Shown piece by piece: positions 41,560 through 49,883 of a stretch of 64,000 bases of DNA. The notes under the pieces were generated by a model, which saw nothing but the letters and a program-made list of their open reading frames with translations, was not told where the DNA came from and did no database searches. Every line of letters starts with the position of its first letter. Positions within the stretch are counted from its first letter, which is position 1. The stretch is taken from NCBI RefSeq assembly GCF_051131705.1, contig NZ_CP180316.1:620001-684000 (forward strand), read 5' to 3'. Position numbers and translations under genes: made by a program. Origin of the DNA: Arthrobacter_M sp030063245. Lineage in GTDB: Bacteria; Actinomycetota; Actinomycetes; Actinomycetales; Micrococcaceae.

Positions 41560-42426
41560 ATGACGTCCGAATCTGCTTCCAGTGGTATCGATCCCGCGCT
41601 GTCGGATATGGCTCTGGCCGCGGCGCTGGTCCGCCGCGCCGGGCACCTGGCGCACAGTATGCGCTCGGGCGGTCTGCTGGGGGAGCAGAAGACCTCCGTG
41701 TCCGACGTCGTCACGGCCGCGGACCGCGCGGCGGAGAATTTCATCGTGGAGCAGCTGCGCCGCTGCCGTCCAGAGGACGGAATCCTGGGCGAGGAGGGCG
41801 CAGCCCACGCGGGGGTAAGTGGCCGGACCTGGGTGATCGACCCCGTGGATGGGACCTACAACTTTCTCAGCGGCTCCACCTATTGGTGTTCGGCGCTCGC
41901 CCTCAAACCCGGCGGCAGCGGTGGCGGCACGCACAGCGGTGGCGGTACGGGCAGCGACGGTACCGGACCGGATCCGGACGTTCTGTTGGGAGCGATTTAC
42001 CAGCCGGAAGGGGACAAACTCTGGCTGGGCGGCGCGGAGCACCCGGCGACTTTGAACGGCCGGCCGACGTCGCCGCCGTCGAACTCGGCACTGGGCCGGC
42101 TGAGCGCGGGAACGTACATTCATCCGTCCTGGCTGGTTCAGCCGCAGGCGGCGATGCCCTGGCATGCCGCCGCCGTCCTGCCCGCCACCATCCGGATGCT
42201 CGGCTCCGGGTCCTGCGATCTGGGCCACGTCGCGGACGGGCAGCTGGGCTGCTGGTTCCAGCACAGCTGCCCGGAGTGGGACTGGCTGCCGGGGAAGGCG
42301 ATCGTGCTGGCGGGCGGCGGCGCTACCGCCGTCGTCAGGGTGAACGGCCTGAATTGGTTCATTGCCGGAGGGACGACGGCGGTCCGGGAAGTGGCCGCTG
42401 CACTGCGTTCGGTCGCATTGGGCTGA
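41560..42426 (+). CDS. Inositol monophosphatase family protein
   Basis: This 288-residue phosphatase has the Mg-site motifs of the family: E78-E79 in GEEG, D94-x-x-D97 in WVIDPVDGTYNF, and the third metal Asp in PEWDWLPGKAIVLAGGG. Substrates in the family include inositol-1-phosphate, histidinol phosphate, fructose-1,6-bisphosphate and PAP. A Gly/Ser/Thr-rich loop at about 117-138 (GGSGGGTHSGGGTGSDGTG) replaces the usual short turn and is specific to this protein. It does not appear to belong to the iol operon 5 kb downstream. Confidence 0.9.
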   Translation: MTSESASSGIDPALSDMALAAALVRRAGHLAHSMRSGGLLGEQKTSVSDVVTAADRAAENFIVEQLRRCRPEDGILGEEGAAHAGVSGRTWVIDPVDGTYNFLSGSTYWCSALALKPGGSGGGTHSGGGTGSDGTGPDPDVLLGAIYQPEGDKLWLGGAEHPATLNGRPTSPPSNSALGRLSAGTYIHPSWLVQPQAAMPWHAAAVLPATIRMLGSGSCDLGHVADGQLGCWFQHSCPEWDWLPGKAIVLAGGGATAVVRVNGLNWFIAGGTTAVREVAAALRSVALG

Positions 42427-42505
42427 CGGAGCGGCGCCCATCTGACGGCCTACGACCGTTGGTCGACGGCCGTTGTCAGGGGCAGCGCCTAGACTTGGGG
42501 TCACC

Positions 42506-44920
42506 ATGGATATGTTGTTTGACCCCCGCCCCACGCGCCACGCGTCCACCTCCCTTCCCGCGGTTCCGAGCGCCGAGGAACTTCTGGTTGGGCTCAATCC
42601 CGAGCAGGACCAGGCGGTCCGGCACGCCGGTTCTCCGCTGTTGATAGTCGCCGGCGCGGGGTCGGGCAAGACCCGGGTGCTCAGCCACCGGATTGCCTAT
42701 CTGATCGCCACTGGCCGGGCTCATCCCGGCCAGATCCTGGCCATTACCTTTACCAATAAGGCCGCGGCCGAGATGCGCGAGCGGATCGGGTCGCTGGTTG
42801 GTGAGCGGGCCAAGAGCATGTGGATCTCCACCTTCCACTCGTCCTGCGTCCGTATTCTGCGCCGCGAGGCCGGCAACGTCGGGCTGAACTCCAACTTCTC
42901 GATTTACGATTCGGCGGATTCCCTGCGGCTGATCACGCTGGTGGCCAAGGGACTGGGCCTCGACCCGAAGCGGGTTGTGCCGAAGGCGATCCAGCACAAG
43001 ATTTCGGCACTCAAAAACGAGCTCATCGATGACGATGAGTACTCGACCGAGGCCAATCACAACGATCCGTTTGAGCGGGCGGTCGCGGAGGTCTACAACG
43101 GCTACACCCAGCGCCTGCGGCAGGCCAACGCCATGGACTTTGACGATCTGATTGCGCAGACCGTGTACATCTTCCGCGCCTTTCCCGGCGTCGCGGACTA
43201 CTACCGCCGCCGCTTCCGGCATGTGCTGGTCGACGAGTACCAGGACACCAACCACGCACAGTATGCCCTGGTCCGGGAGCTGACCATGCCCTTCGACGAC
43301 GGCGTCCTTGCCCCGGCCCCGGCTGAACTGACAGTGGTCGGGGATTCGGATCAGTCGATTTACGCCTTCCGTGGCGCCGATATCCGCAACATTGTGGAAT
43401 TCGCCAAGGACTATCCGGACGCGCAGACCATCAAACTGGAGCAGAACTACCGTTCCACCCAGACCATTCTCAGTGCCGCCAACGCGGTGATTTCGCGGAA
43501 CCCGAACCGGCCGGACAAACGGCTCTGGACCGCGGAGGGCGACGGCGAGAAGATCATCGGCTACGTCGCGGAGAACGAGCACGAAGAAGCGCGCTTCATC
43601 GCCGAAGAGATTGACCGGCTGCAGGACGAATCGGAGCTGCGACCCGGCGACGTGGCCATCTTTTACCGCACCAACGCCCAGTCCCGGTCCATAGAGGAAA
43701 TCCTGATGCGGGTGGGGCTGCCCTACAAGGTGGTGGGCGGCACCCGGTTTTACGAACGCAAGGAAATCAAGGACGCGCTGGCCTACCTGCGCGTGCTGGT
43801 CAATCCGGACGATGATATTAACCTGCGCCGGATTGTGAACGAGCCCAAGCGCGGCATCGGGGACCGGGCGGAAGGGGCCGTTGCCGCCCTGGCCCAACGG
43901 GACCGGACCTCCTTCATGGCGGCCCTGCGCCGCGCCGAGGAAGCGCCCGCGATGGCGACCAGAAGCGTGAACGCGGTGGCGGGATTTGTGAAGATGATGG
44001 ACGATCTGGCCGTGGTTGCTTCTGGTTCCGGCGCGTCGGCGGCGCTGGAGGCAGTGCTGGAGCAGACGGGCTACCTGGCGGGGCTGCGTGCCAGCACCGA
44101 CCCGCAGGACGAGTCCCGGGTGGAAAACCTGGCCGAGCTGGTCGCCGTTGTGCGCGAATATGAGCGGGACCATCCGGAGGGAACGCTGGGTGAATTCCTG
44201 GAGCAGGTCTCGCTGGTCGCGGATGCCGACCAGATCCCGGACGCTCCGGGGGGATCCGCGGCGGAGGCGGCCGCTGCCGTGGCGGAGGCCAAGCGCCTGG
44301 GCGTGGTCACGCTGATGACCCTGCATACCGCCAAGGGGCTGGAATTCCCCGTGGTGTTCCTGACCGGGATGGAACATGGGATTTTCCCGCATTCGCGTTC
44401 CGCCGCGGACCCCGGCGAGCTGGCCGAGGAACGGCGGTTGGCCTACGTCGGCCTGACGCGGGCGCGCAAACGTCTATACCTGACCCGGGCCGAGGTCCGC
44501 AGTCTCTGGGGGCAGAGCCAGTACAACCCGGCGAGCCAGTTCATCGGAGAAGTCCCGGCAGAACTGATCGATTGGAAACGCGAGGGCAATGTCAGGAGTC
44601 TGTCCGCGGGTGGCTCCTCGGATGGCTTCGGAGGAAACCGCTACGGTGGATCCTTCTGGGGTGCCGGCAGCATCGCGGGCGGCCGGGATTCCGGGCTGCT
44701 GCCGCCGAGTATCTCCGCGCGCAGCGCCGCTGGCAGGGTGCAGCCGCAAAAGGAAGTGGTCTCCGTCTCCGTGGGGGACAAGGTCAACCACACGAGCTTC
44801 GGCAACGGGACGGTCCTGTCGGTGGAAGGTTCGGGGGACAAGACCGTGGCCAAGGTGGCGTTCGACGTCGGTGAGAAGCGCCTGCTGCTGCGTTACGCGC
44901 CGCTGACCAAGGTTCAGTAG
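42506..44920 (+). CDS. pcrA: ATP-dependent DNA helicase PcrA (UvrD/Rep family)
   Basis: This superfamily 1 3'-5' helicase acts in repair and replication-fork maintenance. From the ATG at 42506 it has 804 residues (frame open from 42473). Motifs: Q-motif LNPEQDQAV, Walker A AGAGSGKTRVL, Ia AITFTNKAA, II VDEYQDTN, III VGDSDQSIYAFRGAD, IV LEQNYRS, V LMTLHTAKGLEFPVVF and VI RRLAYVGLTRAR. The C-terminus carries the PcrA-type tail ending in the RNA-polymerase-binding Tudor-like region (VGDKVNHTSFGNGTVLSVEGSGDKTVAKVAF). Confidence 0.96.
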   Translation: MDMLFDPRPTRHASTSLPAVPSAEELLVGLNPEQDQAVRHAGSPLLIVAGAGSGKTRVLSHRIAYLIATGRAHPGQILAITFTNKAAAEMRERIGSLVGERAKSMWISTFHSSCVRILRREAGNVGLNSNFSIYDSADSLRLITLVAKGLGLDPKRVVPKAIQHKISALKNELIDDDEYSTEANHNDPFERAVAEVYNGYTQRLRQANAMDFDDLIAQTVYIFRAFPGVADYYRRRFRHVLVDEYQDTNHAQYALVRELTMPFDDGVLAPAPAELTVVGDSDQSIYAFRGADIRNIVEFAKDYPDAQTIKLEQNYRSTQTILSAANAVISRNPNRPDKRLWTAEGDGEKIIGYVAENEHEEARFIAEEIDRLQDESELRPGDVAIFYRTNAQSRSIEEILMRVGLPYKVVGGTRFYERKEIKDALAYLRVLVNPDDDINLRRIVNEPKRGIGDRAEGAVAALAQRDRTSFMAALRRAEEAPAMATRSVNAVAGFVKMMDDLAVVASGSGASAALEAVLEQTGYLAGLRASTDPQDESRVENLAELVAVVREYERDHPEGTLGEFLEQVSLVADADQIPDAPGGSAAEAAAAVAEAKRLGVVTLMTLHTAKGLEFPVVFLTGMEHGIFPHSRSAADPGELAEERRLAYVGLTRARKRLYLTRAEVRSLWGQSQYNPASQFIGEVPAELIDWKREGNVRSLSAGGSSDGFGGNRYGGSFWGAGSIAGGRDSGLLPPSISARSAAGRVQPQKEVVSVSVGDKVNHTSFGNGTVLSVEGSGDKTVAKVAFDVGEKRLLLRYAPLTKVQ

Positions 44921-45111
44921 ACGCGGTACCAAATACCGGCTGGAAGCGCAGTTGATCGGCCCGGCGGGAAATGTGTGCTTGGGCACTAAATGGGTACTCT
45001 GTAAGTGGCGGACTCTGCCCCTGGGCTACAGTTCCAGTGGGGTAGCAGGCCTGTTTTCCCTTGGTGGAAAATCAGAACCCGCGCTCCGCAGTCGCAAGAT
45101 TGAAATGAACA

Positions 45112-45125
45112 CTACTTCGAAGTAG
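45112..45125. promoter_or_regulatory. 14-bp perfect palindrome before the sucC ribosome site
   Basis: CTACTTCGAAGTAG is a perfect palindrome ending just before AGAAGGA (45124-45130) of sucC. It could bind a dimeric regulator or form a tiny hairpin near the ribosome site. Nothing else distinctive is seen in the 218-bp pcrA-sucC gap. Confidence 0.35.
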
Positions 45126-45138
45126 AAGGACGCAACCT

Positions 45139-46305
45139 GTGGACCTGTTTGAATATCAGGCGCGCGATATGTTTGAGGCGCACGGTGTACCCGTGCTCGC
45201 CGGCATCGTGGCGCACACCCCGGAAGAGGCAAAGGCAGCAGCCGAGAAGATCGGCGGCGTCACCGTCGTCAAGGCCCAGGTAAAGGTCGGCGGCCGCGGA
45301 AAGGCCGGCGGCGTCAAGGTGGCGAAGACCGCCGATGAGGCGTTCGCTTACGCAACGGACATCCTGGGTATGGACATCAAAGGCCACACCGTCAATACCG
45401 TCATGATCGCCCAGGGCGCGGACATTGCCGAGGAATACTACTTCTCCGTCCTGCTGGACCGGGCCAACCGCAACTACCTTGCCATGTGCTCGGTGGAGGG
45501 CGGGATGGAGATCGAAGAGCTCGCCGTTGAGCGTCCCGATGCGCTGGCCAAGGTGGCTGTGGATCCGGCCGTCGGCATCGACCAGGCCAAGGCCAACGAG
45601 ATCGTTGAGACCGCCGGATTCGCCCCCGAGCTGCGCGAAAGCGTTGCCGCGGCGATCATCAAGCTGTGGGACGTCTTCAAGTCCGAAGATGCCACCCTGG
45701 TGGAGGTCAACCCGCTGGTGCGGACCGGCGCCGGCGACATCGTGGCGCTGGATGGCAAGGTCTCCCTCGATGAGAACGCCGATTTCCGCCACCCGAAGCA
45801 CGCGACTCTTGAGGACGCCGCCGCTGCTGATCCGCTCGAAGCCAAGGCGAAGGCTGCAGGCCTGAACTACGTCAAGCTCGACGGCGAGGTGGGCGTTATC
45901 GGCAACGGTGCAGGCCTGGTCATGTCCACCCTGGATGTTGTTGCCTACGCAGGCGAAAACCACGGCAACGTCAAGCCCGCGAACTTCCTGGACATCGGCG
46001 GCGGAGCTTCCGCTGAGGTCATGGCCGCCGGCCTGGACGTCATCCTTAATGACCCGCAGGTCAAGAGCGTTTTCGTGAACGTCTTCGGCGGCATCACCGC
46101 CTGCGACGCCGTGGCCAAGGGCATCGTCGGTGCACTGGCAGAGCTTGGCGCCAGCGCCAATAAGCCGCTGGTGGTCCGCCTGGACGGAAACAACGTTGAA
46201 GAAGGCCGGCGCATCCTGGCCGACGCCAATCATCCACTGGTGACCCTGGCCGCAACCATGGACGAGGGCGCCGACAAGGCCGCCGAACTCGCCAACGCCC
46301 GCTGA
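45139..46305 (+). CDS. sucC: Succinyl-CoA synthetase (ADP-forming) beta subunit
   Basis: With SucD it interconverts succinyl-CoA and succinate in the TCA cycle. The GTG at 45139 follows AGAAGGA and gives 388 residues, normal for the family. ATP-grasp features: VVKAQVKVGGRGKAGGVK, EEYYFSVLLDRANR, EVNPLVRTGAGDIVALDGKVSLDENADFRH and the C-terminal GAGLVMSTLDVV, NFLDIGGGA and NVFGGITACDAVAKGI. Coupled to sucD 22 nt downstream. Confidence 0.97.
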   Translation: MDLFEYQARDMFEAHGVPVLAGIVAHTPEEAKAAAEKIGGVTVVKAQVKVGGRGKAGGVKVAKTADEAFAYATDILGMDIKGHTVNTVMIAQGADIAEEYYFSVLLDRANRNYLAMCSVEGGMEIEELAVERPDALAKVAVDPAVGIDQAKANEIVETAGFAPELRESVAAAIIKLWDVFKSEDATLVEVNPLVRTGAGDIVALDGKVSLDENADFRHPKHATLEDAAAADPLEAKAKAAGLNYVKLDGEVGVIGNGAGLVMSTLDVVAYAGENHGNVKPANFLDIGGGASAEVMAAGLDVILNDPQVKSVFVNVFGGITACDAVAKGIVGALAELGASANKPLVVRLDGNNVEEGRRILADANHPLVTLAATMDEGADKAAELANAR

Positions 46306-46327
46306 CCGAGAGCCAGGAAGAGTAACC

Positions 46328-47221
46328 ATGTCTATTTACCTGAACAAAGATTCCAAGGTCATCGTGCAGGGGATCACCGGCGGCGAAGGGACCAAGCACA
46401 CCGCCCTGATGCTCAAGGCCGGCACCCAGGTCGTCGGTGGCGTCAACGCGCGCAAGGCCGGAACCGCCGTCGTCCACGGCGACGTTGAACTTCCCGTCTT
46501 CGGGTCCGTCGCGGAAGCGATCGAGAAGACGGCCGCAGACGTTTCGATTGTCTTCGTCCCGCCGGCGTTCACCAAGGACGCCGTTGTGGAAGCCATTGAA
46601 GCCGGCATCGGCCTCGTCGTCGTCATCACCGAGGGCGTTCCGGTCCAGGACTCCGCGGAGTTCTGGGCGCTGGCGCAGACCAAGGTTGACGCCGATGGTA
46701 AGCAGGTCACCCGCATCATCGGTCCGAACTGCCCCGGCATCATTACCCCGGGGGAGGCACTGGTGGGCATCACCCCGAACAACATCACGGGCAAGGGCCC
46801 GATCGGCCTGGTCTCCAAGTCCGGAACCCTGACCTACCAGATGATGTACGAACTGCGTGACCTGGGCTTCTCCACCGCGATCGGCATCGGCGGTGACCCG
46901 GTCATCGGCACCACCCACATCGATGCCCTGGCCGCGTTCGAGGCCGACCCGGAGACCAAGGCCATCGTGATGATCGGCGAAATCGGTGGCGACGCCGAGG
47001 AGCGCGCCGCCGAGTTCATCAAGGCCAACGTGACCAAGCCCGTCGTCGGCTATGTCGCCGGCTTCACGGCTCCGGAAGGCAAGACCATGGGCCACGCCGG
47101 GGCCATCGTCTCCGGCTCGGCAGGTACCGCGCAGGCCAAGAAGGAAGCTCTCGAAGCCGCCGGTGTGAAGGTCGGCAAGACGCCGTCCGAAACCGCCCAT
47201 CAGTGTCTTAAGCCGGAGTGA
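46328..47221 (+). CDS. sucD: Succinyl-CoA synthetase alpha subunit
   Basis: This 297-residue partner of SucC binds CoA and carries the phosphohistidine. It starts MSIYLNKDSKVIVQGITGGEGTKHTALM and shows IIGPNCPGIITPGE, GLVSKSGTLTYQMMYEL, GIGGDPVIGTTHID and the active-site loop GHAGAIVSGSAGTAQAK, with the catalytic His in GHAGAI. An AGGAAGAG ribosome site precedes the ATG. The product of inositol catabolism (via propionyl/methylmalonyl-CoA) would enter the TCA cycle at this enzyme's substrate. Confidence 0.97.
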   Translation: MSIYLNKDSKVIVQGITGGEGTKHTALMLKAGTQVVGGVNARKAGTAVVHGDVELPVFGSVAEAIEKTAADVSIVFVPPAFTKDAVVEAIEAGIGLVVVITEGVPVQDSAEFWALAQTKVDADGKQVTRIIGPNCPGIITPGEALVGITPNNITGKGPIGLVSKSGTLTYQMMYELRDLGFSTAIGIGGDPVIGTTHIDALAAFEADPETKAIVMIGEIGGDAEERAAEFIKANVTKPVVGYVAGFTAPEGKTMGHAGAIVSGSAGTAQAKKEALEAAGVKVGKTPSETAHQCLKPE

Positions 47222-47313
47222 CCCGCACCGGGATTTCTACCGTGGACCTGAGCCGTGGGCGCAGAAACAAGTCTCTACTAAATTATGAGGATGCCCAGGG
47301 CGACGTCCACACT

Positions 47314-47341
47314 TTGATAATATGTCAGAACAAATTATCAA
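47314..47341. promoter_or_regulatory. Inverted repeat enclosing a candidate GntR site before the tautomerase remnant
   Basis: TTGATAAT (47314-47321) and ATTATCAA (47334-47341) form a perfect 8-bp inverted repeat with a 12-bp spacer. Inside it TGTCAGAACA (47323-47332) matches the 11-mer GTCAGAACAAA that recurs at 47834-47844 before iolC. Likely an operator, probably shared with the iol regulator. Confidence 0.5.
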
Positions 47342-47352
47342 GGCAACTGAAC

Positions 47353-47766
47353 ATGCCGGTGGTTCGCATCGATGAAAATGAGGGCCGCAGTCCCCGAAGA
47401 ACTGTCAGCCTTGAGCCGCGCCCTCCAGGACGCCATGCTGGGCGAATGCGGCATTCCCGAACGGAATTATTTTCATATTCTGACCGAACATGCGGCCGGA
47501 GAAATTGTGGCCCAGGATGCAGGTCTGGGATTTGAGCGCACCACCGGCGTGGTGATGATCCAGACCTTTACCCAATCGGGCGCTCACGGACAGCGAAGCA
47601 GTCCCTGTTTGCCGCCATCTCCACGCGGCTGTCCGCGCTGGGTATCGGTGGGCAGGACGTGTTCTTGGGCTATGTGGAAAACACTGCGGAGGACTGGTCC
47701 TTCGGTTATGGCCGGGCGCGGTACATGACCGGAGAGCTTGACGTGCCACGGCCCGCTGACGGCTGA
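47353..47766 (+). pseudogene. Tautomerase-family protein broken by two frameshifts
   Basis: Read across frames the sequence gives MPVVRIDENEGRSP / EELSALSRALQDAMLGECG...NYFHILTEHAAGEIVAQDAGLGFERTTGVVMIQTFTQSG / KQSLFAAISTRLSALGIGGQDVFLGYVENTAEDWSFGYGRARYMTGEL, a complete 4-oxalocrotonate tautomerase-like protein of about 137 residues with the catalytic Pro2. The frame shifts at a run of C near 47393-47396 (one extra base) and returns to the first frame near 47585-47596. No single frame codes for the whole protein. It has its own operator-like region and stands just before iolC, so it probably once belonged to the inositol regulon. Confidence 0.8.
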
Positions 47767-47832
47767 TCGCCCGTTTTTCGCCGTCCTTCCATCGTCCTGC
47801 CGCGCCGCCTGCCAGCCCGCAGCTTGTACATA

Positions 47833-47863
47833 CGTCAGAACAAACTTTTGACAGGACATAAAA
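47833..47863 (+). promoter_or_regulatory. iolC promoter region with candidate GntR (IolR-like) sites
   Basis: CGTCAGAACA (47833-47842) and GGACATAAAA (47854-47863) flank TTGACA (47848-47853), a good -35. The 13-mer TTGACAGGACATA (47848-47860) matches TTGATAGGACATA at 60380-60392 before the GntR gene at 12 of 13 positions. The -10 is weak. The start point is probably near 47880-47890, giving a leader of about 80 nt before the GTG at 47965. Confidence 0.55.
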
Positions 47864-47964
47864 TCTGATGCAAAGTGGTTCTTGTGCTCCCAATCACAAG
47901 GACGCGCAGCATCCTGACCACTCGTTTGAGGCAACGTTCTTCAGTGAAAGGTTCATCGATTCCC

Positions 47965-48951
47965 GTGACCCATGAATTGCTTACCATCGGCCGCATCAGC
48001 GTAGACATCTACCCGAATGACATCGGGGCGGACCTCGAAGACGTCACCTCGTTCGGCAAATACCTGGGCGGCTCGCCGTCCAATGTTGCCGTGGCCGCGG
48101 CACGCCACGGCCGCAGGGCCGCCGTCATCACCCGCACCGGCGACGATCCTTTCGGTGCTTATCTGCATCGTGAACTGCGCAAGTTCAAGGTGGACGACCA
48201 GTTCGTCTCCTCGGTGCCCGACCTGCTCACGCCGGTTACGTTCTGCGCCATCAAACCGCCGGATGACTTCCCACTGTACTTCTACGGCCGTCTTCCCAGC
48301 GCCCCCGACTGGCAGATCAAGGCCCATGAGCTGGACATCGCAGCGATCAGGGGAGCCCGCGTCTTCTGGTCCACGGTGACGGGCCTCAGCCAGGAACCCA
48401 GCCGGAGCGCCCATATCGCCGCCCACCAGGCACGCCCCCGCACCGGCTTAAGCGAAGGACAATTCACCATCCTCGACCTCGACTACCGGCCCATGTTCTG
48501 GGCCTCCGAACAGGAGGCCCGCGAACAGATTGCCAGGATCCTGCCCCAGGTGACCGTGGCCATCGGCAATGACAAGGAATGTGCCGTCGCCGTGGGGGAA
48601 GGCACGCCTGATGAGCAGGCGGACCGCCTGCTGGCAGCGGGGGTTGGGATCGCCGTCGTCAAGCTGGGTCCGGATGGGGTGATGGCGAAGACCGCCACCG
48701 AGCGGGTCGTGTCCGCACCCGTTCCCGTGGAAACGGTGAACGGCCTGGGGGCCGGCGATTCCTTTGGTGGCGCCTTCGTGCACGGTCTGCTGTCGGGCTG
48801 GCCGTTGGCCCAGGTGCTGGATTACGCCAATGCCTCCGGTGCCATCGTGGCGTCCCGGCTCTCCTGCGCGGACGCCATGCCCACGCCGGAGGAAGTTATT
48901 TCGCTGCTGGCCGAGCGCGGCCGGCTCGTTCCGGAAGGTGCCACGAAATGA
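47965..48951 (+). CDS. iolC: 5-Dehydro-2-deoxygluconokinase
   Basis: IolC phosphorylates 2-deoxy-5-keto-gluconate in inositol catabolism. This PfkB-family kinase has TIGRISVDIYPNDIG, FGKYLGGSPSNVAVAAARHG, ITRTGDDPFG, TILDLDYRPMFW and the active-site GLGAGDSFGGAFVHGLL with the catalytic Asp. I take the GTG at 47965 (THELLTIGRIS, 328 residues); GTG 47944 is an alternative, and neither has an ideal ribosome site. The stop overlaps the next ATG by four bases, so the operon is tightly coupled. Confidence 0.93.
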   Translation: MTHELLTIGRISVDIYPNDIGADLEDVTSFGKYLGGSPSNVAVAAARHGRRAAVITRTGDDPFGAYLHRELRKFKVDDQFVSSVPDLLTPVTFCAIKPPDDFPLYFYGRLPSAPDWQIKAHELDIAAIRGARVFWSTVTGLSQEPSRSAHIAAHQARPRTGLSEGQFTILDLDYRPMFWASEQEAREQIARILPQVTVAIGNDKECAVAVGEGTPDEQADRLLAAGVGIAVVKLGPDGVMAKTATERVVSAPVPVETVNGLGAGDSFGGAFVHGLLSGWPLAQVLDYANASGAIVASRLSCADAMPTPEEVISLLAERGRLVPEGATK

Positions 48952-49880
48952 GCACAACTGCAGTATCCGTCGGCGTCGCCAAGGACCCTCGCCGCTACGC
49001 CCACCTGACGACCATGCGGCTGGAAGACCCGGACGCCATTGCCCGCGCGGCCGCGGGGCGCCGTCGTCACCCCGGGCTCAAGGCCGGCGTGCAGAGCTTC
49101 ATTGTTGCCGCCGACCACCCGGCCCGCGGCGCCCTGTCCGTCCGCGGCAGCAAGACCGCCATGGCGGATCGGCGGGAGCTGCTGGACCGCCTGCAGATTG
49201 CCCTGGCCAACCCGGCCGTAGACGGCATCCTGGCGTCCCCGGACATTATGGATGACCTGCTGCTCCTGGGTGCCCTTGAGGGGAAACTGGTTTTTGGCTC
49301 CATGAACCGCGGTGGCCTGGCCGGTCTGGTCAACGAGTTTAACGACCGTTTCACCGGGCACACCGCGGCGGCGCTGAAGGCGCTGGGCGCCGACGGAGGC
49401 AAGATGCTCACCCGCATCTGCCTGGACGACCCGGACTCGGTGGTGACGCTGGAGGCCACCGCCCGCGCCATTGATTCGCTGGCCGCGCAGAAGCTGATCG
49501 CCATGGTGGAGCCGTTCCTGTCCGTGCGCAAGAACGGCAAGGTCCGCAACGACCTGTCCACCGATGCCGTGATCAAGTCGGTCGCCATCGCCTCCGGGCT
49601 GGGCTCCACCAGCGCATACACCTGGATGAAACTGCCCGTCGTGGCAGATATGGAACGCGTGCTGGCCGCAACCACCATGCCGACCGTGCTGCTGGGCGGG
49701 GACCCGTCCGGCTCCGAGGACGAGGTTTTCGCCAGCTGGCGGGCCGCGCTGGCCTTGCCGGGCGTCCAGGGCCTGACGGTGGGACGCACGCTGCTGTATC
49801 CTCAGGGCGGCGATGTTGCCGGGGCCGTTGCCGCCGCCGCGTCGCTGTTGAACCGCACATCCGTGAGCATGCAGGAGTAA
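48948..49880 (+). CDS. Cgl0158-type (beta/alpha)8-barrel aldolase of the inositol operon
   Basis: This 310-residue barrel protein (RRYAHLTTMRLEDPDAI..., IVAADHPARGALSVRG, GMNRGGLAG-like SMNRGGLAGLVNEFND, KMLTRICLDD, AMVEPFLSVRKNGKVRNDLS, LGGDPSG) belongs to the Cgl0158/DeoC-LacD-like group found in actinobacterial iol operons. From its place between iolC and iolD it probably splits 2-deoxy-5-keto-gluconate-6-phosphate into dihydroxyacetone phosphate and malonate semialdehyde, replacing the class II aldolase IolJ of Bacillus. The lysine of KNGKV or a nearby one may form the Schiff base. The reaction is an inference from context. Confidence 0.85.
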   Translation: MSTTAVSVGVAKDPRRYAHLTTMRLEDPDAIARAAAGRRRHPGLKAGVQSFIVAADHPARGALSVRGSKTAMADRRELLDRLQIALANPAVDGILASPDIMDDLLLLGALEGKLVFGSMNRGGLAGLVNEFNDRFTGHTAAALKALGADGGKMLTRICLDDPDSVVTLEATARAIDSLAAQKLIAMVEPFLSVRKNGKVRNDLSTDAVIKSVAIASGLGSTSAYTWMKLPVVADMERVLAATTMPTVLLGGDPSGSEDEVFASWRAALALPGVQGLTVGRTLLYPQGGDVAGAVAAAASLLNRTSVSMQE

Positions 49881-49883
49881 ACG

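Noticed and set aside
42476..44392. 638-codon minus-strand open frame
   Set aside because: Antisense to pcrA, whose helicase motifs are complete.
45112..47200. Long minus-strand frames over sucCD
   Set aside because: Antisense shadows of sucC and sucD.
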